A stretch of DNA of 64,000 bases from Actinoallomurus bryophytorum. GTDB taxonomy: Bacteria; Actinomycetota; Actinomycetes; Streptosporangiales; Streptosporangiaceae. The stretch lies in assembly GCF_006716425.1 (NCBI RefSeq), contig NZ_VFOZ01000001.1, positions 2,666,001-2,730,000 on the forward strand, in the 5' to 3' direction. Positions within the stretch are counted from its first letter, which is position 1. Each line of letters starts with the position of its first letter. Of this stretch, positions 18,488 through 28,053 are shown one piece after another. The notes under the pieces are model-generated. The model worked only from the letters and a program-made list of their open reading frames with translations, searched no databases and was not told the DNA's origin. Position numbers and translations under genes: made by a program.

Positions 18488-21331
18488 TCACCTTCGGGCG
18501 AGCGCCGCCCTGTTTTTCAGCGCGATGAGGAGCGGACGGCTCTCCAGCCACGAGCGCGCGGTGTCTCCTTCCCGGAGACCGAGGGCTTCCGGTGTGACGG
18601 AGAACGCGGCTAGGACCTCCGCCAGGAGATCGTCAGCCTGTCTGAGGATGAACGAGCGGACGTTGGCACAGTACTTCGGGTCCATCTCCGCGATGCGGAG
18701 CCGCCGGTCCGAGGCGTCCTGCCACTCCTCGTCCTGATTGATCAGCGTCGACCAGTGAGCTTCGTAGGTCCAGCTCTGCCGCCGCTCGGGCGGGAAGCCC
18801 CGGGCCGCCTCCCGGACTTCGAAGACCAGGTCACGGGCGGTTTCGACGTTCTTTCGGTGCGCCCCCGGATGCGCCAAGTTGAGCCGCTGGTAGATCGCTA
18901 GGGCCTGCTCGGCCGCCTGCTGCGGGCCCGTGAGATCGCACCGGCCGTCCACGCCCGCCCGGACATAGACGACGAACGCGCCCGCGAGTTCCTCCTCGTG
19001 CCGTCCAGGATCGGCGGCTGCAAGCTTCGTAAAGATCGCGGTTGCCTCCTGCGCGACGGCGAACGCGTCGCGGGGCCGGTCGAGGTTCCATAGGTAGATG
19101 GCGAGCCGCTCCGCGATCCGTGCCAGATCGGTCTCGTAAGCCTCGGGGATGGCCTCAGCCAGCTTCCGGGAGATTTCCAGCGCCTCATCGAGCGCCTCGA
19201 TCGACTGCTCCTTGCAGCGCGCCCCCCAACGGCTCTCCGCTAGTACGGCCAGGCTCCAGGCGAGGTTCGATTCGTCGGCCGCGAGCGATCGTGCGAAATC
19301 GGATTCCGCCGTGGCTGGACCTGCTGCGAGCCGCTCGCGGAGGAGCCCGACTGCTTTCTCCGCTCCGCGGAGACTCTTGGCCGGCTGGAGTACGCGCTGA
19401 TAGAAGCCAGCGAGGCTGGTAATCGCCATGGCGAAGCCGGAGGAGTACGCGGTGGGGTCCTTTTGCGCCAGGCGAGCGAAAATTCGGACAGCCTGCTCGG
19501 CATCGGCGAGCGCGTCTGCGGTCAAGACCACTCTTGATTCGCTCATCGCCCGGTTGCTGAGCGACAAGGCGAGGCCGACCTCGTAGTCGGCAGGGGCCGC
19601 AGCCGCCAGGCCCCGAAAGAGTTCCGTGGCCTCCTTCGCCGCGGCACGGCTGCGCAGGCCTTGCTCGGCGCGGTCGGCGTACTCACTGAGATAGACCAGC
19701 GCGATGGCCAGTGAGGAGTCATCGTCGGCCGAGCGGGCGCACTCCACGGCGCGCTCGGCCGCGTCGGTGGCCTCCCTCTCCCGTCCAGCGCGCGACAGCC
19801 GGAACGCGAGTTCCTGGTATTGGCCGGACCGGACGGCCGGATCGCGGTCAGCTCCGACCCGCGAAGGCGTCAGGCGTTCGATGAGCGTGGCGGCACCGAC
19901 GTCCACGTTGACATCCCCGTGTCTGGGCAGCTCGGCCGCGACCCGCTCCAGCACTCCATCGTCAATGTCAAGCTCGGCAAGAAGGCTAAGCACGGGGCTG
20001 CCGGCGGCTACCGCCAAGGACGGGTCGGCCTGGATGAGGTGCTCCACGAACGGGGCGACGTGCGGCCACCGGTTCGATGCCCCGGCGGAGGCGAGGAAGA
20101 CCAGGGACCGGACGGGCACCCGGCCGTGCGGAGAACGGGAGCCGAGCTTTCGTACGGTCTTGGGTGCCCAGGATGCGGCCGGACTGCCGCTAATGGAGTG
20201 CCCTGGCAGGCTCAGCGCGAGGAAGTCCTCGGCGAGCCGGTCGGGGTAGAGCGGTTCGAGGACGTCGCCGGGGCTCTGCGGCGGGTAGCAGACGCCGTGG
20301 TCGGCGAGCACGCTCGCTGGTGCTTCGAGCCCGATCCGGTCGAGGGCGGCGATGCCGTCTTCGTGGTTGACGGCGCCGGTCAGGGCGGCGGCAAAGACCG
20401 CTTGTCCCATGATGCCCGGTGGCGTCTGGTGGTTCACTCCTTCCAGGCGGTTCTCCCAGAGGCTCGTCCAGTGGATGCGCTCGCGGCCCAGCAGATAGCT
20501 GGTGATCCCGTCCATCTCGCGCGGCGACCGGACGCCCCGCGCGTGCGTGTCGACCGCGACGAGCGCCGCCATGTGCAGCGCGAGGACGAGCCCGAACTCG
20601 GGCATCTCCAGGCCGTCCGGCGGAGCGATGCCCGAGCACTCGATCCCATAAACAGCTGCGAAGCAGTCCCGCGCCGTGCCGAACATGGCCTTCCGCTCTC
20701 CGACGGTCGCCGGCGCGGTCAGTTCAAGGTCCCGGGTGCCCGCCAAGTGGCCTTCCAACACTGCCCGGACTGCGGGCCAGGGGACGGCCGAACGGGCCAG
20801 CAGCACAAGCCGCGTGGGGCGCGGCCCGTGCAGGAGGGCGTTGCTGAACAGCCAGGTCAGATGGGACAACGGCCGTCGGTCGGCGTAGTCGACGATGAGC
20901 AGGACGCCCTTCGCGCTATCGGCGCGCAGATCCTGGGTGCCCTGCGGACGCATGATCCCGTCGTGGACCGCAGTGATGACCTTCCATCCCGCCGTGGCGC
21001 TCTCGGCCGCGAACTCGGCGGCCAGCCGCGTCTTGCCCTGACCGCCGGGTCCGTGCAGCCAGACCGCCGACAGCCTCGGGCCACTTTCGCGCCAGTCCGT
21101 GAGTTCGGCCCGCTCCGCAGTCCGTCCCCGATAGTCGACAACCTGGAACTGGGCGTTCAGCATGCGACTCGGCTGCTCAAGCAGCCAGGACCGGTCGGGC
21201 TCCGCTGGCGGACAGTGGGCGGCGAGGAGGTAGACCGGACCCCTATCCGGAAAGACATGGAGATCGGCCCCGACGACGCCGTACCCAAACCCGCTCTCGA
21301 CTATGACAGTCTGGCGATCGGCTCCCATCAC
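18488..21331 (-). CDS. STAND-type P-loop ATPase with TPR repeats
   Basis: This protein of about 947 residues starts at overlapping GTG/ATG codons (21331/21328). Residues 1-60 form an undefined sensor-like head. The P-loop is at 93-101 (LHGPGGQGKTR) and the Walker B near 143-150 (VLLIVDYAD). The NTPase is followed by a helical region and, from about residue 490, repeated 40-residue units rich in Ala/Leu/Glu typical of tetratricopeptide repeats (YLSEYADRAEQGLRSRAAAK, SLAGFYQRVLQPAKSLRGAE). The architecture is that of STAND sensors such as bacterial NLR-like immune proteins. No effector domain is recognised. Its start overlaps the upstream small gene, so the two are made together. Confidence 0.75.
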   Translation of the reverse strand: MMGADRQTVIVESGFGYGVVGADLHVFPDRGPVYLLAAHCPPAEPDRSWLLEQPSRMLNAQFQVVDYRGRTAERAELTDWRESGPRLSAVWLHGPGGQGKTRLAAEFAAESATAGWKVITAVHDGIMRPQGTQDLRADSAKGVLLIVDYADRRPLSHLTWLFSNALLHGPRPTRLVLLARSAVPWPAVRAVLEGHLAGTRDLELTAPATVGERKAMFGTARDCFAAVYGIECSGIAPPDGLEMPEFGLVLALHMAALVAVDTHARGVRSPREMDGITSYLLGRERIHWTSLWENRLEGVNHQTPPGIMGQAVFAAALTGAVNHEDGIAALDRIGLEAPASVLADHGVCYPPQSPGDVLEPLYPDRLAEDFLALSLPGHSISGSPAASWAPKTVRKLGSRSPHGRVPVRSLVFLASAGASNRWPHVAPFVEHLIQADPSLAVAAGSPVLSLLAELDIDDGVLERVAAELPRHGDVNVDVGAATLIERLTPSRVGADRDPAVRSGQYQELAFRLSRAGREREATDAAERAVECARSADDDSSLAIALVYLSEYADRAEQGLRSRAAAKEATELFRGLAAAAPADYEVGLALSLSNRAMSESRVVLTADALADAEQAVRIFARLAQKDPTAYSSGFAMAITSLAGFYQRVLQPAKSLRGAEKAVGLLRERLAAGPATAESDFARSLAADESNLAWSLAVLAESRWGARCKEQSIEALDEALEISRKLAEAIPEAYETDLARIAERLAIYLWNLDRPRDAFAVAQEATAIFTKLAAADPGRHEEELAGAFVVYVRAGVDGRCDLTGPQQAAEQALAIYQRLNLAHPGAHRKNVETARDLVFEVREAARGFPPERRQSWTYEAHWSTLINQDEEWQDASDRRLRIAEMDPKYCANVRSFILRQADDLLAEVLAAFSVTPEALGLREGDTARSWLESRPLLIALKNRAALARR

Positions 21332-21765
21332 CCCTCGGTTCCGCCCTCACCGCTCTCTTCACGAGCGGCAGGAACCGGCGCCTCATGGATGATCACATTG
21401 CCACCGAGCGAGGCGAAGACGCGTCCGTTGTCCCGCGCGATGTTGGTCTGGACCCGCGACCCGCCCTGCACGCCGAGCCGCTCGACCAGCGCACCGAGCT
21501 CGTCGGCGGCTTCGGGGCGCTCGTCGAGCAGCCGCTCGAACTCCAAGGCCCAGAGCTCGGCGAGGCTCTGCCGCGCGCGCTCCACGTCTGCCGACTGCGC
21601 CATCAAGGCGGCGTTCCCGTCCAGCTGTGCCTCGATCGCAGCCAGTTCCTCTTCACCGCGGTGCCGGAAGAGCCGCACGACCCCTTCTCGGACAGCCGTC
21701 CACGACTCGGTGGCCATGGCTCCCACGACCGCGCTCCCACCGGCGACCACGAGCTCCTGCAACAT
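21328..21765 (-). CDS. Small partner protein coupled to the STAND ATPase
   Basis: This 145-residue protein starts with MLQELVVAGGSAVVGAMATE, a Gly/Ala-rich hydrophobic segment that could insert in a membrane. A helical, coiled-coil-prone middle follows (residues 35-85) and then a conserved-looking tail (RVFASLGGNVIIHEAPVP). I do not recognise a named domain. The stop overlaps the STAND start, a strong sign of a two-component unit. It may be the effector or membrane anchor for the STAND sensor; that is inference. Confidence 0.6.
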   Translation of the reverse strand: MLQELVVAGGSAVVGAMATESWTAVREGVVRLFRHRGEEELAAIEAQLDGNAALMAQSADVERARQSLAELWALEFERLLDERPEAADELGALVERLGVQGGSRVQTNIARDNGRVFASLGGNVIIHEAPVPAAREESGEGGTEG

Positions 21766-22061
21766 GCCGCTCCCTCCGTTGCTACAGGAACAGACGTACC
21801 GGACCTCGCCGCGGTTTTCTCCCCATTCGAACGGATGGGTGGAAGTAGACGCCGGACCTCGTCCAAGTCCTACGGCTCTACCTCCCCGTCAGCCAGCCTG
21901 GGTGCCTTGGGGGCGTTGGATCATCTCTCAGCCATGACCGCCTTCCTTCCGGGGATTCCCTGGAGGGAGCACTCGTTCTTCGACGATCAGGAGACGAGAG
22001 GACGGCGTTCCCATGTTCTGCGCGTCCTGCAGGGGATTCGGACCTGCGCAGCGGCTTTCCG

Positions 22062-22892
22062 CTAGAGCCCTCCTGCGAGGCCGGCTTGCTTGACCAGCCG
22101 TCCCCAACGTTCACTGCGCCCGAACTGGCTGGCTATCGCCTTTCCTGGCGGAAGGTTCCCTTCGGGTGTGCGGTTGGCCGTAGCCCATTGCCATGCCTGC
22201 TGCTGGATTCTCGGATCTCCCCGGCCGCCTCTTCTCGGCAGCGAATGCCGTATCAGGGCTCCATCAACTGCACGGCGACGGGATCCGTCTGAAGAACCTA
22301 TGAGGTTGAAGACGCCGTCCGTGTGAGATTTCTCTGGGTTGTCTGGCGAGCATGGCGGTCTGGTAAGAGGTTCATATGACGGTGCCATCGTCGGGCCTGC
22401 AGACGTATGAGATTCCTCAGAGTCCGCATGAGCCACCTCCGACGTCGTCTGAGGCACGTATGAGCCGATGCTCTCGGCTTTGGTTTCCCGCGTGCTGGTG
22501 TGCCTAATCTGCCTCATCAGCAGTTCATAGGAGCCGATGAGAGCGCAGCTTGGCCATCCGGCGATCAGCCGGCCGATGGCCGAGGGCTCGGCGACGGCGA
22601 CGTTGGCGGCCAGGCTGGCGGCACTGCCGATGATGAGCAGCGTCCAGGGAAGCAGGCCACTGTGCCTGCCGTGGCGGGAGTCCAACAGCAGCGTCATCGA
22701 TGAAACGGCGATCATTCCATCGACCGAGATCGGGAACAGCGTAGCGGTCCACGAGGTTTCTCCGTACCGCCTGACCAGTAGATACATGTGTTTGTACGAC
22801 ACAATCGCCGCAATGACTGCCAGCACGATCACACTGAGTGTCGTCATCCACCTGATCGCCCGATCCGTACTACCGGACTGTGCTTCCGCCAT
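22062..22892 (-). CDS. DUF2637 membrane protein (SpdB-like), element right-end gene
   Basis: This 276-residue protein has four hydrophobic segments in its first 130 residues (VIVLAVIAAIVSYKHMYLLV, the TLFPISVDGMIAVSS region, LLPWTLLIIGSAASLAANVA, LIAGWPSCALIGSYELL). A polar linker follows, then a basic C-terminus ending in FGRSERWGRLVKQAGLAG. DUF2637 proteins are common on actinomycete integrative elements and are linked to Spd-type spread functions. The start lies about 85 bp from att-like site B. Two broken copies occur at 23943-24165 and 40688-40936. Confidence 0.8.
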   Translation of the reverse strand: MAEAQSGSTDRAIRWMTTLSVIVLAVIAAIVSYKHMYLLVRRYGETSWTATLFPISVDGMIAVSSMTLLLDSRHGRHSGLLPWTLLIIGSAASLAANVAVAEPSAIGRLIAGWPSCALIGSYELLMRQIRHTSTRETKAESIGSYVPQTTSEVAHADSEESHTSAGPTMAPSYEPLTRPPCSPDNPEKSHTDGVFNLIGSSDGSRRRAVDGALIRHSLPRRGGRGDPRIQQQAWQWATANRTPEGNLPPGKAIASQFGRSERWGRLVKQAGLAGGL

Positions 22893-22975
22893 GGCCGATC
22901 AGTCCTCCGCCTTCTCGACCAGTGAAGAAACATCGAGCGGAATGGAGCCCAAAGGTATACTGATGGTGGGAAATT

Positions 22976-23040
22976 GGTTCGACTCCAGCCTCGGACACAT
23001 AATTTGTACATGTTCCGGTATTTCAGGACATGGCGAGGCG
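22976..23040 (+). repeat. att-like site B: second copy of tRNA 3' end plus element arm
   Basis: GGTTC (22976-22980) and CCTCGGACAC (22989-22998) copy the T arm and acceptor end of tRNA-Leu. The following arm matches site A at about 40 of 50 gap-free positions (22991-23040 against 4121-4170), including the palindromic CATGT...GGACATG. This is expected where a second related element has inserted in tandem. No tRNA body lies upstream. Confidence 0.7.
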
Positions 23041-23125
23041 CCCTTTGGTGCCGCTTCCGCTGCGGTACCAATCTGTTCGATCTACCTCGGACGTCGCTGA
23101 AGCGGCGCCCTGGGATGGGTGTTCG

Positions 23126-23783
23126 TCAGCGCGTATGATCGAGGGCGATCTTCACCTCCTGCGGAGTGTCTGGTCACAGGGTGCGACTCTGGCGGTCATA
23201 CGTCAGGGTGATCTCTTGGGCTCGCAGATGGTTGACGACCTCAGCGGTGCTTGGTGCGGGCTCCGGCTCGAACAGGCGAACCCAGAGGGATTTCAGGTGT
23301 CGCAGGACACTGTCCTCGCGGATGTAGAGGTTCTTAGGCCGGTCCGGATCCGTCTTGGCCGCACTGGTGTGGCCGTGGCGGCATCGGTACGCGGCCCGGT
23401 TATTCGCCCAGCACGATTCCATCCGCCGCCCGCAGACTCCGCAGCGCAGCAGGCCGGCCAGTAGGTATGACCGATTCGGATCGGGGCTACCGCGTGGAGC
23501 GTGGATGTGTTGAACCGCGATGAAGTCGGCCTCGCTGACCAACCCCGGATGCGCGGGCCGGGCGGAGATGGCCCAGCCATCGGGCAGGTTCCGCCGCTGC
23601 ACCTGCCGATGCCCAAGCCCGGTGTTCGCCGGATCGATCAAGTCACGGGCTGTGGGCTATCGGTTCCACACTTGCCGGCCGGTGTAGCGAGGGTTAGCCA
23701 GAATCGACCGTACGGTGGCCAGCGTCCATCCCCGCCCGGACCGGTGCGCGTTGCGCTCCGGATCGGCCGCCGACGGGCACGGG
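23126..23783 (-). pseudogene. Truncated serine recombinase, relative of the one at 4276-5637
   Basis: The reverse strand reads as the C-terminal half of the unit 1 recombinase: IPCPSAADPERNAHRSGR, SILANPRYTGRQVWNR, then the zinc-ribbon C-G-V-C-G-R-R-M. An in-frame TAG interrupts it after VWNR, near 23657. A second stop occurs before the usual end (EVKIALDHTR). The catalytic N-terminal domain is missing. It lies next to att-like site B exactly as the intact copy lies next to site A, so it is the dead integrase of unit 2. Confidence 0.85.
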
Positions 23784-23942
23784 ATGTTCGCGGCCACCGT
23801 ACTGTTCGGCTTCGCGCTCTTCTACTTCCTCGTCGGCAACGAGACCGAGAACGGCGACGACTGAGCCATGGTCTGGACCGGACGTTCACCCCGTGTGTCA
23901 TGCGGGTGAGGGCTCAATAGGCGCCTTCGTAACGCAACAGTT

Positions 23943-24165
23943 CTATGGGCCGACATCGCCGACGTTCTTGACCAAGCGTCCCCATCGAGGACTGTGTCAA
24001 AGCGCCTCGCGAAGACCGTCCCTGCGGGCAACCGGCCATCCTCTGAACGAACGCCCACCCCCATCGAAACGCGAGCTCGCGCAGGTGACCAAAGCTGATG
24101 ACCGCCACAATAGCCGCCACCAGCGCGAAGCTCACCACGGTCGTCCGCCCCCTCGGACGCATCAT
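23943..24165 (-). pseudogene. Collapsed DUF2637 gene remnant
   Basis: The start (MMRPRGRTTVVSFALVAAIV, then SFGHLRELAFRWGWAF) matches the first membrane segment of DUF2637 proteins. The end, in another frame, reads RWGRLVKNVGDVG, matching the RWGRLVKQAG tail of the intact copy. The middle is deleted and the frame shifted. Confidence 0.65.
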
Positions 24166-24171
24166 GACAAG

Positions 24172-24203
24172 CTCCCGAGAGGGGATCGCCTTAAACTCGG
24201 GAG
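24172..24203 (+). terminator. Possible hairpin between remnants
   Basis: CTCCCGAG (24172-24179) and CTCGGGAG (24196-24203) form a perfect 8-bp stem with a 16-base loop, followed by ACCTTTT. It could be a weak terminator or an operator ahead of the NB-ARC remnant. The loop is large, so support is modest. Confidence 0.3.
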
Positions 24204-24270
24204 ACCTTTTCGCAGACGATCCTAGAATCAGGAGTGACTCTCCGAGGGTTCCAGCGTTCACAGCGAGGGT

Positions 24271-24990
24271 TTGATGTCATCAGCCCGTACTTTGAATCCC
24301 GGAGCCGAGCTCCGGCACCTGCGCAAGCCTCACGTATTGAGCCAGTCCAAGCTCACGGAGAGGATCAACCTCAGCCATAGCTACGTGTGCGGGGTGGAGC
24401 AGGACACCAAACCCCTGACGACCGCGATGGCTGCGGCCTATGACCGAAAACTGGGCAGCGACCTCGGCCCGCTGGTGGAAAAAACGACCAGACCATACGG
24501 CGAAGCGGGACCGGCTGCCACCGGTCACGGCGACTTCGCGGAGCGGGCCGGCGATCTCGGGCAGGTCGTCGGTGTCCTCTCAGCGGATGACGAGAGGAGC
24601 CCCCGCATCATGAGGCTCTGCTCCGTGACCGACGTGTGCGGCACCGGAAAAAAACGTTGGCCGTACGCGCGGGCGCATATCGTCGAGGCCGACTTTCCCG
24701 ACGGTTGCACCTTCATCGACCTGCACGGGTTCGACGGGCGCACCGCGGTGGACCCGGTCGACGCGCTCTACCGGCTGCTGATCCGGCTCGGCGTACGGCA
24801 CGGCGACATCCCGCGCAGGTCGGGGCCGCTCCGCGCTGTACCGGGGGCAGCTCGAAGGCAAGAGGTTCCTGCTCATTCTCGACAACGCTCGAGCAGGTCA
24901 ACCCGCTCATCCCCTCGTCCGTCGGCTGCTCGACGCTCATCACGAGCCGGGACGCGCTCGCGGCCGCGCTCGATTTGGATCACTGCGCTC
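24271..24990 (+). pseudogene. Remnant of an XRE-NB-ARC (AfsR-like) regulator
   Basis: The frame opens with a degraded helix-turn-helix (LRHLRKPHVLSQSKLTERIN, YVCGVEQDTKPLT). A damaged P-loop region follows (VCGTGKK), then ADFPDGCTFIDLHGFDG and DALYRLLIRLGVRHGDIPR, both typical of NB-ARC regulators. After about 24835 the homology continues in other frames (YRGQLEGKRFLLILDNA, LITSRDALAAALDLD). TPRs are absent. It resembles the intact regulator at 35468-37777 and is non-functional. Confidence 0.75.
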
Positions 24991-25009
24991 GACCTCTATG
25001 GAGTCCTTC

Positions 25010-27865
25010 ATGACACGAATGCCGGGCAGCATGTTCGCCGGAATCTCGCGTCGCTTCCGCCCCGAGCGCCGGTATGACGTCTTCTTCTGTTACTCATGGA
25101 AGGACAAGAGGGAGGCCGACGCCATGGTCGCGGCGCTCCGCGCGCACCGCGTGAACGGCCGGGCTCTGCGCGTCTTCCAGGACGACAAGGAGATGAAGGA
25201 CTACGACCTGATCACCCCCGCGGTCAACGCCGCCCTGGCCAGGTCCCGCTGCCTCGTGGTGCTCTACTCCGAGAACCTTCCAGCCAGCGCGTACTGCCGC
25301 TTCGAGCTCAGGTACGCCCTGTCCGCCGCCCACTGCCTCGACGGCACCCCGCAGCGCGTCATGGCGATCCTACGGAACGTGGCCTACGAGGACGTACGGC
25401 CGGGAAGCCTCGGCGCCCTCCGGCTGCCGGACCCGCGTACCGCGACCCGCGACCACCTCGTGGCCTCGATCGGGGCGCGCGTCGCCCGTACGGACCGGCG
25501 GGTCCTCGGCGACGCGGGCGAAGCGCCCCCGCCCAGGTGGTTCCCGGGCCCGCTGGCCGGGACCCGGTCGTTCCACGGGCGCGACCTCGAGGTGTGGGAT
25601 GTCTACGACGCGCTGCACGAGCACCAGGACCCCTCCTTCGGCGGCGTATCGGTCGCCCGGATCGTTGGTCTCGGCGGCCAGGGAAAGACCGCGCTGGCCG
25701 AGCAGTACGCGCGGGCGTTCGCCGCCGACTACCCGGGCGGGGTCTTCGTCCTGCGCGGTTTCGGCAGCCATCTCGCCGACCGCGCCGAACCCCACCACGT
25801 GCGCCTCCGCCACGCGGACCTGCTGGCCGACTTCGCACGGCGGCTCAGGCTCGACGTGCGCCACCTCGACCGGGCAGCGACCGCGCAGGCCCTCAGCGAC
25901 CATCTTGAGGAGACCGCACAGCCCTATCTCTGGATCATCGACGACCTGCCCTCAGGGATCGACCGGGACACCTTCACGAGCCTGCTGGCCCCCACCCGGG
26001 ACGGCCACACATTGATCACGACGCGTCACCGACCGGACGGGTACGGCGACGTCTGGGGATCCGAGGTCGTGCTGGAGGGGCTCGACACGGGCTCCGCGCT
26101 GGGCCTGCTCACCAGCCGCCGACCCGCCGCCGACCGGACCGAACGCGCCATCGCCCTGGAGCTGACCGCCCGGCTAGGCTGCCATCCGCTCGCGCTCGCG
26201 GTCGCCGCCGGCCTGCTCGCCCGCCCCGACCAGGACGGGTTCGCCGGACTGGCCGCAGCCGTCGACGCCGCCGGGCCCGACGTCCTGGAACTCGGCGAAC
26301 GGCTGTGGGGCGACCTCCCGACCGGGCACCGGGCCGGCATCGCGGCCACGATGCTGCGCAGCGTCGACCACCTGGGACGGGCCGGCCGGGACCTGCTCCG
26401 GGTCGCGAGCACGCTGGCGTCCGCGCCGGTCCCGCGCTCGCTGGCCGAGGGGATCCTCGCGTACGGCGACGGGACGGATCCGGCGGCCAGCAAGCGGAAG
26501 GCCGCCGAGGGATTCCGGGAGGCGTCCGCCCTGTCGTTGATTGACGATCTGCGCGTCGGAGACCAGGATCACTGGATCGTGCACACCATGGTCATCCGCA
26601 CGATGCGGCACGCGGATCCCGACGACCCGGCCTGGGACCGGCTGCGGATCGGCGCGGTGGAAGAACTCACCGCCGCGCTCGACCGTACCCCCGGCGGATT
26701 CACCACGCCCGCACTCTCTGGCTTCCTCCCGCACGTCCACGAGGTGGCGAGCGCGCTGGCGACCGAGGACGAGTGGCATCTGGTCAACGAGGCGGGACGA
26801 GTCCACGTCGAGCTGAGTGACGTCAGGTCCGCGCTCGTCTGGTACCGGCGCCTATACGAAGCGTGCGGCGACGTCCTCGGCGCCGGGCATGAGACGACCC
26901 TGACCGTGCTCGCCGGCCTCGGCACCGCGTACGGCCTTATGGGCGACCACGAAACGGCCCTCGATCACAAGACACGCGCGTACGAGGGCCTCGCCGCCAT
27001 GCTTGGCACGGACGACCCCGAGGTCCTGACTGCGTACAACAACGTCGCGGTAACCCACCACGATCGAGGCGACCACGAAGCGGCCCGTGCCATCTACGCG
27101 CGGGTCTACAGGACCCGCCGCCGGGTACTGGGATCGCAGCACACCGACACTCTGAGCGCGCTGTCCAATTACGCGATCGCGGTCGGCGCGGGCGGGCGTC
27201 ACGAGCTGGCGCTACGTCTGAAGAGGGGACTTCTGCGGAGCTGTACGGCCGCGCTCGGAGCCGAGCACCCCATGACGCTCGACACGCTGAACAATCTCGC
27301 GGCGAGCGTTTTCGCTCTGGGCGACCGATCCGAGGCGCACCGCCTGCTCGTCGATGTCCATGAGGCGCGTCGCCGGATCCTCGGGGCCGACCACGCGGAC
27401 ACGCTGACTGCAGGGGAGAACGCGGCCGTCACCGCCGCTACGCGGGCCGAGGCCGTACTCGTCCTCGAAGACGTGTACCGACGCCGGCTGAACGTCCTAG
27501 GTCCCGAGCATCCCGAAACGGTCCGCGTGCTACGTACCGTCCTGACATGGATGCTGCCCAGGGAGAAGGTTGCGGCGGCACGCGAACGGTCTGGCGCCGA
27601 CGACCCCGAGAGCCCGGCGGAGCCCGCGGTGCTCCTGGCGATAGAGGCGTATGACGAGGCCGTCGAACGGTACGGCCCTGACGATCCACGAACGATGGTC
27701 GCCGGCTGCCACCTGGCCCACGGCCTCGCGCTTGAAGGGGCTCGTACGGAAGCGGCGGAGATGATCGTCGAACTTGAGAGCGGGCTGCGGGAGGACCTCG
27801 GTGGCCGCGACGGGGCGACGGTGGCCGCGGGAGTCCTGCGCGCCTGGATCGAGGAGACGGACTGA
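25010..27865 (+). CDS. TIR-NB-ARC-TPR protein, bacterial NLR-like
   Basis: This 951-residue protein uses the ATG at 25010 (GGAG six bases upstream); an ATG at 24998 is possible. The TIR domain covers residues 22-155 (RYDVFFCYSW; FELRYALSAAH). The Glu of C-R-F-E-L (99) is the candidate NADase residue. NB-ARC follows, with a P-loop near 220 (IVGLGGQGKTALAEQYARAF), Walker B YLWIIDDL, and CHPLALAV in place of the usual G-L-P-L-A. TPR repeats of the kinesin-light-chain/FxsC type fill the C-terminus (ETTLTVLAGLGTAYGLMGDH, NNLAASVFALGDRSEAHRLL). Proteins of this form act as immune sensors whose TIR degrades NAD+ or makes a signal. The gene stands alone with remnants on both sides. Confidence 0.88.
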   Translation: MTRMPGSMFAGISRRFRPERRYDVFFCYSWKDKREADAMVAALRAHRVNGRALRVFQDDKEMKDYDLITPAVNAALARSRCLVVLYSENLPASAYCRFELRYALSAAHCLDGTPQRVMAILRNVAYEDVRPGSLGALRLPDPRTATRDHLVASIGARVARTDRRVLGDAGEAPPPRWFPGPLAGTRSFHGRDLEVWDVYDALHEHQDPSFGGVSVARIVGLGGQGKTALAEQYARAFAADYPGGVFVLRGFGSHLADRAEPHHVRLRHADLLADFARRLRLDVRHLDRAATAQALSDHLEETAQPYLWIIDDLPSGIDRDTFTSLLAPTRDGHTLITTRHRPDGYGDVWGSEVVLEGLDTGSALGLLTSRRPAADRTERAIALELTARLGCHPLALAVAAGLLARPDQDGFAGLAAAVDAAGPDVLELGERLWGDLPTGHRAGIAATMLRSVDHLGRAGRDLLRVASTLASAPVPRSLAEGILAYGDGTDPAASKRKAAEGFREASALSLIDDLRVGDQDHWIVHTMVIRTMRHADPDDPAWDRLRIGAVEELTAALDRTPGGFTTPALSGFLPHVHEVASALATEDEWHLVNEAGRVHVELSDVRSALVWYRRLYEACGDVLGAGHETTLTVLAGLGTAYGLMGDHETALDHKTRAYEGLAAMLGTDDPEVLTAYNNVAVTHHDRGDHEAARAIYARVYRTRRRVLGSQHTDTLSALSNYAIAVGAGGRHELALRLKRGLLRSCTAALGAEHPMTLDTLNNLAASVFALGDRSEAHRLLVDVHEARRRILGADHADTLTAGENAAVTAATRAEAVLVLEDVYRRRLNVLGPEHPETVRVLRTVLTWMLPREKVAAARERSGADDPESPAEPAVLLAIEAYDEAVERYGPDDPRTMVAGCHLAHGLALEGARTEAAEMIVELESGLREDLGGRDGATVAAGVLRAWIEETD

Positions 27866-28053
27866 CCCTCTCCCGCAGGTAGGAAACGAGGAACATCTTC
27901 CCCGGCCTAGGACATCGGTGAGATCGTGACAACCAATGATCCGTCGGGTCGTCAGGGAGCGTGCGACATGCCGCGGAACACTTTCCCGCTGGAGAACGAG
28001 GAGATTTCACCGGAAGAGACCGGCGCCAGCGTACGACAACATATGCCCCGGTC

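Noticed and set aside
19820-21937. A 705-residue plus-strand frame opposite the STAND gene
   Set aside because: No recognisable domain; it is a GC-rich shadow, while the minus-strand frame has a P-loop, Walker B and TPRs.
22950-23000. Possible second tRNA gene at att-like site B
   Set aside because: Only the 3' quarter of tRNA-Leu is present; no acceptor 5' strand, D arm or anticodon arm can be found upstream.
23784-23864. A 26-residue plus-strand frame (MFAATVLFGFALFYFLVGNE) ending at 23864
   Set aside because: It could be the membrane tail of a lost gene, but it begins exactly where the recombinase remnant ends and has no ribosome site, so I do not call it a gene.
24144-24165. A further CCCCTCGGAC match that resembles a fourth tRNA-end repeat
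   Set aside because: The match is only about 11 bases, lies inside the DUF2637 remnant's coding start, and lacks the T-arm part.
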